From assembly GCA_001897425.1 (NCBI GenBank), contig MKSW01000014.1, positions 49,763 to 113,762 of the forward strand: a DNA stretch of 64,000 bases. Reading direction: 5' to 3'. The position numbers and the translations under genes were made by a program. The notes beneath the pieces are model-generated. The model had not been told where the DNA came from and did not search any database. It saw only the letters and a program-made list of their open reading frames with translations. This DNA is from Actinobacteria bacterium 69-20 (GTDB lineage: Bacteria > Actinomycetota > Actinomycetes > Mycobacteriales > Nakamurellaceae). Below are positions 57,777 to 64,000 of the stretch, in pieces. The stretch's first letter is position 1; each line of letters opens with the position of its first letter.

Positions 57777-58492
57777 GTCTGGGCCGGTTTCGCCGTGGTG
57801 ATCAAGTTCAGTAGCCAGACGTGCCCTGCATCCGGATAGAAGTCGATGTTGTACTCACGGTAGAAACGGCCGGGAGTATTTGGCTCCATGACCGAGTCCC
57901 CTGCGCTGTTAACGACATCGAAGTTCGAAATGTCGACGCAGGCCCGGATCTCGACGTTATGCGCGGTGGCGTGCGTGATTGCCCCCTCGTAGTCGATGGC
58001 GCCGATCTGATGCACTCCATCCTTTGCGAACGAAGCGAGAAGGGAGAGCTGCGTGATGGCGGCCGGGTCCCCCACGTACTTACGGAGCTTCGCGGTCCAG
58101 TCGTCACTTGGGTCTTGCATGGATTCGTCGTAGAGACGGACAGCATTTCGCCAAACCGGTATTGCCGCGTTCGCGGCATCGAGCGCCGCGCCCGTGATCG
58201 TCGCGGGGATCTCGACGGGGATCGCCTCATACGCGTCACTGGCCGGGGCGGTGGACTCCGACGTCGTTGGGGTGCTGAAAGGCGACGTCTTGATCGGCGG
58301 CGCGCTCATGGTCTCAGTGCCGGACTGTCCCGAGTCGACCGGCTCCGTCGGAACGGTGGTGACCGGTGAAGAGGTCGTCACTGAGCTGCTGACCGGGTCG
58401 GATGAGGCCCTTGGATCGGCGTCGCTTGTCGCGGTGCAGGCGGCGAGTGGCATCACGGTCGCGGTCAGGATGGCTGCGATCTGTCGCTTCAT
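57770..58492 (-). CDS. Lipoprotein of the Tad/conjugation operon
   Basis: 240 residues. The N terminus MKRQIAAILTATVMPLAAC carries a lipobox (LAAC). A Ser/Thr/Pro-rich linker to about residue 85 precedes a globular part (AIPVWRNAVRLYDES, VEIRACVDISNFDVVNSAGD). The shape resembles lipoproteins that neighbour conjugation genes in actinobacteria. Its start directly follows the TraG stop. Confidence 0.7.
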   Translation of the reverse strand: MKRQIAAILTATVMPLAACTATSDADPRASSDPVSSSVTTSSPVTTVPTEPVDSGQSGTETMSAPPIKTSPFSTPTTSESTAPASDAYEAIPVEIPATITGAALDAANAAIPVWRNAVRLYDESMQDPSDDWTAKLRKYVGDPAAITQLSLLASFAKDGVHQIGAIDYEGAITHATAHNVEIRACVDISNFDVVNSAGDSVMEPNTPGRFYREYNIDFYPDAGHVWLLNLITTAKPAQTC

Positions 58493-60343
58493 TCAGTTCG
58501 TCACCTCCCTCAAGGTGACGCCAGATGCGAGAGTGACGCAAGTCACGTCATCATGCTCTTGCATTTCGCCGATATCAACACTCTTGCCCTTTCGAGGCGC
58601 GAAACCTGGCGGATGTCCGGTGTCGGCCACTGCCGGTCGACCTGCCGATTCCACTTCTTTGCGGTGCATCCAGGAGCGCATGCGAATCACGGCCGGTGGC
58701 ATGGACCGGAGGAGTAGGACCGCAGTGCCGTCCGGGAGCGTGCGGAGCGGACCGGAGTCCAGGATGGGAATGCGGCGCAGTGACGATGAGCGGCTGCGGG
58801 TGCCGTCATGGCTGCGGGTTTCCGCCCAGGTGACGTCGTCGCGGTCGCCGATCACGAAGACAAGGTCGCGCATGTCGGCGGCGTCGCTGCCGCCGCCGAG
58901 GATGATTTTCGCTGTGGCCGCGTCCCAGAGAGTCGAAGCTGCTTGTTCGCCCCACTTGTGGCGGGCCTGGGCGAGGGATTGCAGGATCGCCCACGTGCAG
59001 ATGCCGGTGCCGCCGCCCTCCGACATGAGCGTGGGCAGGGATGGCAGGGGTGCGAGGTTGCCGATCTCGTTGAGCATCATCGTGATCGGCGGATCCAGGC
59101 GCGCGGCGGGTGACTCGGCGGCGAGATGCCGTGCGGTTTCGACGATGTCCTCGATGAACGCCGCGACCAGATTCGCCGCAGCTCCCGCTCCGGTTGCGGT
59201 CCCCACCAGGTACAACGTGCCCGTGTCACGGATAAACGCTTCCGGATCGAACTCCTCCCCCGGGCCGGGCGAGACAGAGGCGAGGACGTCGGGGTCGCCG
59301 AGCGCGGCCAGTGATTGTCGGACGCCGAGCCAGACGGAGTCGCGCTGCCGAGGATCGGAGTCGGCCACAGCGTTCAGGGCGGTGGCCCAGCCAGCAGGGG
59401 CGCGCGGGTTCGTGTCGAGGATCGCGATCGCGTCCTGGACCGCCGCCGGGGTCAGCGACCACCGGTACAAGTCGGCCGCGCCACGATGATCCAGAGCGGC
59501 GGCCATGAGCAGAGCGCGGAGCGCGGCCTCGGTCTGCCCCTGCCAGAACGAGCCGTCGTCGACGCCCTTACCGCTGCCTGCGGCGAGGCCGGCTGCGCGG
59601 ATCATTGCCGTCATCGGCTTCTCGCAGCCGCGGGTCAGCGACCAGCGCAGGCCAACCTGACTGTCACCTGCGAGATGTTGCGGGTCAAACACAGCGACCG
59701 GACCACGAGCCTTTCTGGCGGCGATGGTTTGCGCGATGTTGTCCGGCCGGGTGGAGGTCGCGATCACCGCGCCGGGGGCGTCGAGGATGACATTGACGAC
59801 CAGGTAGCGGTCCTTGCCGGAGCGTGCCGCACCGAGCACCACGACGGAGTCCTCCACCGACGTCCACGTCTCGATGCCGCGGGCGACCCCGACGCGGAAC
59901 CCGACATCGCGCGGCGCCGGTCTTTCGAGGGAGGGGCGTAGGTGTCGGCCGCGTTTGCGTATCGCGCGGGGCGAGCAGGTATGACGGATCTCCCGGGGCG
60001 TCGCCGTTCCCGGCAGCCGGTCCACGTCCACCCGGCTCGGAGTTGCCACGAACAGGCGCCGCGCCCCGACCGCCAACACCACAGCGGCGGCCACGACGAC
60101 CGCAGTAACAGTCCAATACGCGCCGGGGCCCGGGGCCATCTCGCCCCACGCCGCTGCGGGCCGGGACATGTGCGCGAGCGCTCGGACACCGGCCAGCAGA
60201 TACCCGCGCGGTTGCCCACCGACGATGACGAGAGCGAGCGCCCCACCCACCCACAGCGCACCAACCAGCCCAGCGGCACCGAGAATGACGGCGGCCCAGG
60301 CGGTGTCGTTCGACGGGCGCACCGCCTGCCGCGGCCGGGTCAT
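58493..60343 (-). CDS. TraG/VirD4-type coupling protein
   Basis: 616-residue type IV coupling ATPase that would bring DNA to a transfer channel. Two membrane helices are at ~15-43 and ~76-97. The Walker A is VVVLGAARSGKDRYLV (~167-182), with GKD in place of the usual GKT/GKS. Further motifs are GPVAVFDPQHLAG, ITMMLNEIGNLAPLPSLPTL (Walker B and sensor region), and ICTWAILQSLAQARHKWG. ATG at 60343 overlaps the ArdC-like stop (ATGA). It is in the same operon as the Tad genes. Confidence 0.85.
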   Translation of the reverse strand: MTRPRQAVRPSNDTAWAAVILGAAGLVGALWVGGALALVIVGGQPRGYLLAGVRALAHMSRPAAAWGEMAPGPGAYWTVTAVVVAAAVVLAVGARRLFVATPSRVDVDRLPGTATPREIRHTCSPRAIRKRGRHLRPSLERPAPRDVGFRVGVARGIETWTSVEDSVVVLGAARSGKDRYLVVNVILDAPGAVIATSTRPDNIAQTIAARKARGPVAVFDPQHLAGDSQVGLRWSLTRGCEKPMTAMIRAAGLAAGSGKGVDDGSFWQGQTEAALRALLMAAALDHRGAADLYRWSLTPAAVQDAIAILDTNPRAPAGWATALNAVADSDPRQRDSVWLGVRQSLAALGDPDVLASVSPGPGEEFDPEAFIRDTGTLYLVGTATGAGAAANLVAAFIEDIVETARHLAAESPAARLDPPITMMLNEIGNLAPLPSLPTLMSEGGGTGICTWAILQSLAQARHKWGEQAASTLWDAATAKIILGGGSDAADMRDLVFVIGDRDDVTWAETRSHDGTRSRSSSLRRIPILDSGPLRTLPDGTAVLLLRSMPPAVIRMRSWMHRKEVESAGRPAVADTGHPPGFAPRKGKSVDIGEMQEHDDVTCVTLASGVTLREVTN

Positions 60344-61422
60344 CGCGACATCCCGGCCATCGAGCGTGCGGGCTGACGATCGCGCCGCGCATGCAGCGTT
60401 GGCACTTCGCGTCGCTGTTCCAGCGTGCGTTCAGCCAGACCAGGCGGCTGACCCGATCCCCACTGCCGGGTGGGTAACTCTTCGAGAACCCGCCGGGCAG
60501 TCGCGATCACGCGAGTGCCCGTCGCGCGAACCGTGGCCAGGCCCTCGTCGCGACTCGCCCACGTCGAGATGTAGGGCAGCGAATAGTCGGAGGTGTCCAT
60601 GCCGTGCGCGGCGCCGATCAAGAACGCGACCGATTCGGCCTCGACCTCCTTCGCTCCGCGCGTCACAGCCATGGCCGCAGCCCGGTCGACGCGGCCTTCC
60701 GCGCCGCGCGGATCGTGCAGCAGCACATGCCCCAACTCGTGGGCCAGCGTCTTGGCTCGGGCGGCGTCATCCATGTCGGTACGGACCGTGACCGTCAGAT
60801 CCGTCCAGCTCGTGACACCGTTCGCGCCACTCAACACGGCCGTCGATTGCGCGTCCAGGAGCGAGAACCCGTGGGCCGTGACCTGTGTCGCGAGCCCATC
60901 CCACAGGCCGTCCGGGGCTCGGCCCGCGAGCAGAATCGGGGCCGGCAGCTCCGGGATCGGATCGCCCGCCGTCTGCGAGATGTCAAACACGGTCGCCAGA
61001 TCGAAAGGTCTCGACGGGTTCAACCTCGAACGTTGCCGCACATCAGCGCCAGAACGGGGCCGCTCGGACCTCGCCATCCGCCGCCACTCAGCGGAGCCGG
61101 GATCTTTCGTCTCTCGCCACTGCACACGATTCGGCCGCAGGATCTTGTAGCCGTGCTGTCCGCCCTGCACCTGCCGGCCCATCGCCTGCCACTGCCGGAA
61201 TCCGGCCACCATCGACGGCTCGGGTGCCGATACGCGACCGTCGGCAAACGCCGCCTGGTGCTGCGCATATATGAGCAGCACATTGTCGAACGAGTAGTTA
61301 TGGAACCGGGCCGCGGCCGTCAGCGCCGCACGCCAATCATCCGAAGCGAACACGCCCTCGACCGACGCCGCCAGCATGTCCTGCACCGCTTTGAGCCGGT
61401 CGTCGATCTCGTCGGTCGTCAC
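60340..61422 (-). CDS. ArdC-like antirestriction protein
   Basis: 360-residue protein. The N-terminal domain (RFHNYSFDNVLLIYAQHQAA, QWQAMGRQVQGGQHGYKIL) is the ArdC single-strand-DNA-binding domain. The C-terminal part is a zinc metallopeptidase of the ImmA/IrrE type: TLAHELGHVLLHD (HExxH, 228-232) and EVEAESVAFLIG with a third ligand Glu. ArdC proteins protect incoming conjugative DNA from restriction. GTG at 61422 has GGGAGG upstream. It is the first gene of the long operon. Confidence 0.85.
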   Translation of the reverse strand: MTTDEIDDRLKAVQDMLAASVEGVFASDDWRAALTAAARFHNYSFDNVLLIYAQHQAAFADGRVSAPEPSMVAGFRQWQAMGRQVQGGQHGYKILRPNRVQWRETKDPGSAEWRRMARSERPRSGADVRQRSRLNPSRPFDLATVFDISQTAGDPIPELPAPILLAGRAPDGLWDGLATQVTAHGFSLLDAQSTAVLSGANGVTSWTDLTVTVRTDMDDAARAKTLAHELGHVLLHDPRGAEGRVDRAAAMAVTRGAKEVEAESVAFLIGAAHGMDTSDYSLPYISTWASRDEGLATVRATGTRVIATARRVLEELPTRQWGSGQPPGLAERTLEQRREVPTLHARRDRQPARSMAGMSR

Positions 61423-61482
61423 GACGGCACCTCCCAGAGATCAGAGAAAGTTCTTCACCCTGTACTGGTGCGCACCCCGCGC

Positions 61483-61513
61483 GGTAGTTGGCGCCGACGC
61501 GAGCCCAACTACC
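61483..61513. promoter_or_regulatory. Inverted repeat upstream of the ArdC operon
   Basis: A perfect 9-bp inverted repeat, GGTAGTTGG with CCAACTACC, has a 13-nt loop. It lies 61 bp before the ArdC start, so it is a good operator or early-promoter candidate. It could also end the transcript of the gene at 61632. Confidence 0.55.
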
Positions 61514-61631
61514 TCACACAATCGATCTGAGCCCTGTTGATAGTGTTGGTTGCGACAAGTTTCGTCGGCGCCCTCGTGGGCGACGACCAACCCGCGCTCG
61601 TGGTAATTGATGACTCAATGAGCGCCGTCAT

Positions 61632-62348
61632 TCAGTCGAAAATGGACCCGGAATGTTGGCGTATCTGCCGATTAACATGGGCTGCCCGGTTGATGAGGGC
61701 AAGGACGGCAGCGGATAAGTCGTCGAACTCGCGGCGGTGCTTTTGGTAACCGGCCATGAGGTCATAGGGTTTGCGTCGCGGCAGGAACAGCCAGCCGCTT
61801 TCACTGAAGACAGCTACGATGTGCGAATTCGCTGTGACCTGCCAAAAACCAGTGAGAGCACTCGGGGTCCGGTCGGTGAAGTGAGCCTCAATGCCGCCCA
61901 GCGCGGTGTCGTAGCCGTGGTTGAACAGTTGTCCCGGGTCGATGAGTTTCGTGGTGAGGAAACGCGCCTTGCTGTTGGCTTTGGCAGTGAGTACCGCCGC
62001 GATGGCCCGGTACGCCAGAGTGGCGGTAGTCGACGGGCCACCAGCCCCCAGCCAACCCGTCAGGCGCTCGATGCGTTTGACGATATCGTGAGGCGACTGC
62101 GCCCCGAAGATCTCCGCCGGCTGGATGATCGTATGCTGCGACCCGGGTAGCACATGCACTGCACCGTTGAAGTTGCAGAACACGAAGTCGTCTGCCCCCT
62201 CGGCCCGGACCTCCAAACCGTCATAAAAGTCGAACGGATTGGTTTCGCGCAAGTGAACGTTGGCGTTGCGATAGGCAAGCTCAGAGGCGATCCACCACAT
62301 CTGCGCGACGTGGAACCGTTCCGCTGCTAAGAAATCCTCCGCGGGCAT
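61632..62348 (-). CDS. Hypothetical protein of the element
   Basis: 238 residues, not recognised. It is rich in aromatic residues (AQMWWIASELAYRNANVHLR, GYDTALGGIEAHFTDR) without membrane segments. AGGAG precedes the ATG at 62348. It follows the 96-residue hypothetical gene by 73 bp. Function unknown. Confidence 0.6.
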   Translation of the reverse strand: MPAEDFLAAERFHVAQMWWIASELAYRNANVHLRETNPFDFYDGLEVRAEGADDFVFCNFNGAVHVLPGSQHTIIQPAEIFGAQSPHDIVKRIERLTGWLGAGGPSTTATLAYRAIAAVLTAKANSKARFLTTKLIDPGQLFNHGYDTALGGIEAHFTDRTPSALTGFWQVTANSHIVAVFSESGWLFLPRRKPYDLMAGYQKHRREFDDLSAAVLALINRAAHVNRQIRQHSGSIFD

Positions 62349-62421
62349 CAGGCAGCTCCTAGGGCTGAGTTATCACACAAAAGAGGCTGACATCGAGTGT
62401 TCGGTCTGATGGATGACGGGT

Positions 62422-62712
62422 TTAGCTGCCCGAATGAGGATCACCGCTGGGCCGCTCCCACCCGTCGGCCAGCACATCAGCGGGAACGTTGACCAATTTG
62501 CCGCGGGCGATGAGTCGATCGGCTTCGGCCGCATCGATGCGGGTCGCACCCGGCTCCTCGCCCCACAGATAGTCTTGGTCCCCTGGCGACTCGGCCCACG
62601 ATCCGTCTTCCGGAACATAACGCTGGCAAAACGGCCCGTCGACCCTCAACAGGCCGAACGGTTCACCCTTGCGATCACCGATGTGGCGGAGGGCGTAGAA
62701 CTGGTGGGCCAT
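62422..62712 (-). CDS. Small hypothetical protein
   Basis: 96 residues, not recognised, starting MAHQFYALRHIGDRKGEPFG and containing DQDYLWGEEPGATRID. The start at 62712 is taken over an in-frame start at 62781 because the N-terminal part before it is Arg-rich and unlike the rest. Probably co-transcribed with the next gene. Confidence 0.55.
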   Translation of the reverse strand: MAHQFYALRHIGDRKGEPFGLLRVDGPFCQRYVPEDGSWAESPGDQDYLWGEEPGATRIDAAEADRLIARGKLVNVPADVLADGWERPSGDPHSGS

Positions 62713-62854
62713 GGTGCGGCGCCTTTCGCTCAGATGTCCAGATAGTATTTGCCACCTGGCCACGGCCGGCGCGACCGGCACGGCCGTGTGCTGCGATCAG
62801 AATCTACATGCCGCCTCGGACATTGCCATCCGGCGGCGGATAATTGCGACGCTC

Positions 62855-62890
62855 AGACTAGGTGTCGCCGCCGACGTTGCCGACTAGTCT
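62855..62890. promoter_or_regulatory. Inverted repeat before the HD gene
   Basis: AGACTAG at 62855 and CTAGTCT at 62884 form a 7-bp inverted repeat, 36 bp before the HD gene start. It may be an operator. Confidence 0.35.
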
Positions 62891-62925
62891 GCGGAGACCT
62901 TTGATGCCGATACGGGGTGATCACG

Positions 62926-63396
62926 ATGCCGAGTCCCGATGCTGATGCGTTGATTTCTCGCGCGGAGGCGCTCGCGACCCGGGCGCACGCGGGCCAGGTT
63001 GATAAAGCAGGGACCGCCTACATCGAGCATCCGCGAGCTGTCGCCCGCATTGTGCAGCGCGATCATCCAGGCCAGGCGGCGGCCATTGCGATCGCGTGGC
63101 TGCATGATGTGGTCGAAGACACCGACGTGGAGCTCGACACGATCCGCGCTGATTTCGGTGATGAGATTGCGAACGGGGTGGATGCGATGACGCGCCGCGA
63201 CGACGAAGAGCCGGATGATTATTACGCGCGCGTCGCCGCGAATCGGCTTGCGCTGGCTGTGAAGCGCGCAGATATCGAGAACAACACCGACCCCGCCCGC
63301 ACCGCGCTACTCGAGTCGGCCACACGTGCGCGGCTCGCCGCGAAGTATGAGCATGCAATAGCGGTGCTCAGCCAGCGGGATAAATTGCCACGATAG
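62926..63396 (+). CDS. Small HD-domain alarmone-hydrolase-like protein
   Basis: 156 residues with the HD pattern of the SpoT/MESH1 (p)ppGpp hydrolase group: HAGQVDKAGTAYIEHPRAVA, AWLHDVVEDTDVEL (HD and ED), and VKRADIENNTDPAR. It has no synthetase domain. ATG at 62926 has GGGGTGA 5 bp before it; GTG at 62917 is an alternative. It stands alone on the plus strand between conjugation genes. No partner alarmone synthetase is visible. It could lower alarmone or cut another nucleotide. Confidence 0.7.
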   Translation: MPSPDADALISRAEALATRAHAGQVDKAGTAYIEHPRAVARIVQRDHPGQAAAIAIAWLHDVVEDTDVELDTIRADFGDEIANGVDAMTRRDDEEPDDYYARVAANRLALAVKRADIENNTDPARTALLESATRARLAAKYEHAIAVLSQRDKLPR

Positions 63397-63418
63397 CCGT
63401 GTGTGAAATGCCTGCAGC

Positions 63419-64000
63419 CTAATCCGTATCGAACAGGATCTGTTCGGCCTTGCCGAGGTCGGTGTGGATGCGGCGGGTGGTGGTGCCGGTCTTCCAGAGC
63501 GCTTCGCCTTTGCCGAGGGTGGTGAACGCGTCGCGTTCGGGGCTGGTAAGGGCGAGTTCGGTTGCGGTGCGGGCGGTTTCGCCGGGTGCTTGTCGGAAGA
63601 TGATGCGGGTGTCGCACAGCGCGACAAGGCCCCTCGCGGTGGCTGCGGCGCTGCTGCCGGCGTCGGCGGCCTTGTCGGTGTCGGACAGTGCGTGGGTGAT
63701 GAGCACGGTGGCGGTGCCTTTGGCGCGGGAGAGGCGGAGCTCGCTGTTGACTCTGTCGAGGTGGGTGGGCGAGGCGAGGATGCGCCACGCTTCGTCATAG
63801 ACGACGTAGCGGCGACCCGCGCCGGTCGCGGAGGCGAGTTGGCTGGTGGCGGTAAGAACGGCGAGAGTGTGCGCGAGGTCGTCGTCGGCGACGTCTGCGG
63901 TGCCGACCGCGATGATCGGCGCCGAGGGATCCGGGGTGGCGGTGGCGGGCCGGTCGAGCATGCCGGCGAGCGGGCCGCTGCATAGGACGGCGAGCGCGGC
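63419..64000 (-). CDS. VirB4/TraC-like conjugation ATPase, C-terminal part
   Basis: 193 residues visible; the N-terminal part lies beyond the right edge. The Walker B is RRYVVYDEAWRIL, followed by ATVLITHALSDTD and CDTRIIFRQAPGETARTATEL, which fits the C-terminal region of VirB4/TraC-type ATPases. The stop is at 63419. It would energise a type IV secretion channel and supports conjugation. No other channel genes are in the window. Confidence 0.65.
   Translation of the reverse strand, partial: AALAVLCSGPLAGMLDRPATATPDPSAPIIAVGTADVADDDLAHTLAVLTATSQLASATGAGRRYVVYDEAWRILASPTHLDRVNSELRLSRAKGTATVLITHALSDTDKAADAGSSAAATARGLVALCDTRIIFRQAPGETARTATELALTSPERDAFTTLGKGEALWKTGTTTRRIHTDLGKAEQILFDTD

Larger units (their letters stand above)
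25255..64000. mobile_element. Integrated conjugative element or genomic island (right end outside window)
   Basis: The element begins at the tRNA-Tyr fragment and is still open at the right edge. Its gene content is typical of an integrative and conjugative element: excisionase-like HTH, AbiE pair, restriction/defence genes, DUF4913, Tad pilus genes, TraG/VirD4, ArdC and a VirB4-like ATPase. Parts of 27.9-41 kb are visibly less GC-rich than the flanks. No integrase, relaxase or replication gene was found inside the window, so they should lie beyond 64,000 if the element is complete. Mobility is inferred. Confidence 0.75.

Noticed and set aside
25255..64000. Insertion sequences or transposases in the element
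   Set aside because: No DDE transposase motifs or terminal inverted repeats of IS type were recognised in any frame read.

Overview
The window is GC-rich actinobacterial DNA. It comes most likely from a mycolic-acid-producing member of the Mycobacteriales (Corynebacteriales) outside Mycobacterium, such as the Gordonia/Williamsia/Dietzia group. The main support is the block tRNA-Thr, tRNA-Met, rpmG, hadA, hadB, tRNA-Trp, secE, nusG, rplK, rplA, which has the gene order known from mycobacteria but lacks hadC. RpoB, RpoC and the ribosomal proteins are of the actinobacterial type. The genus is inferred.

Bases 1-25,250 are chromosomal core. rpoC (cut by the window start) and rpoB are on the minus strand. 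Next come a GGDEF diguanylate cyclase and a HAD-IIB phosphatase on the plus strand. A surface-polysaccharide locus follows: a processive GT2 synthase with a tiny LAYTG sortase-type protein on the minus strand, divergent from wecB, a DUF2334 deacetylase-like protein and a secreted lectin-fold protein. Then come the minus-strand genes rplL, rplJ, a leader/attenuator region, rplA, rplK, nusG, secE, tRNA-Trp, the hadAB mycolate dehydratase genes, rpmG, tRNA-Met and tRNA-Thr. The last chromosomal gene is a large membrane GGDEF-EAL protein whose GGDEF site is degenerate.

At about 25,255-25,308 lies the 3' half of a tRNA-Tyr gene, including its anticodon loop, with no 5' half. This is the mark of a tRNA-integrated mobile element. 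From here to the right edge the content is that of an integrative and conjugative element or large genomic island. The element continues beyond the window; the intact tRNA-Tyr and the integrase are expected there.

The element has four parts. (1) The border holds an excisionase-like HTH protein and an AbiEi/AbiEii toxin-antitoxin pair. (2) A nearly gap-free seven-gene minus-strand defence operon spans 41,079-27,897: HTH regulator, SNF2 helicase with a PLD-like N terminus, DUF4391, a beta-class N6-adenine methyltransferase (Mod), a Res helicase-nuclease, an unrecognised PD-(D/E)XK protein, and an RloC/PrrC-like ABC ATPase with a candidate anticodon-nuclease triad. (3) A plus-strand block holds a DUF4913 protein, two hypothetical proteins and a DUF262/DUF1524 (GmrSD-type) restriction enzyme. 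(4) A long minus-strand operon spans 61,422-46,215: ArdC-like antirestriction protein, TraG/VirD4 coupling protein, lipoprotein, secreted protein, SAF/CpaB, TadZ, TadA, TadB, TadC, Flp pilin, two TadE-like proteins, TadG, a LysM-BTAD fusion and a prepilin peptidase. Upstream of it lie two hypothetical genes, a small HD alarmone-hydrolase-like gene, and the C-terminal part of a VirB4-like ATPase at the right edge.

The layout suggests that Tad-pilus machinery and conjugation genes are built as one unit. ArdC would help the element survive entry into a restricting host. The AbiE pair and the defence operon would stabilise the element and protect its host. The most interesting points are the composite restriction/anticodon-nuclease operon and the Tad-conjugation operon. 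Every assignment rests on reading motifs and gene order; no database search was run.
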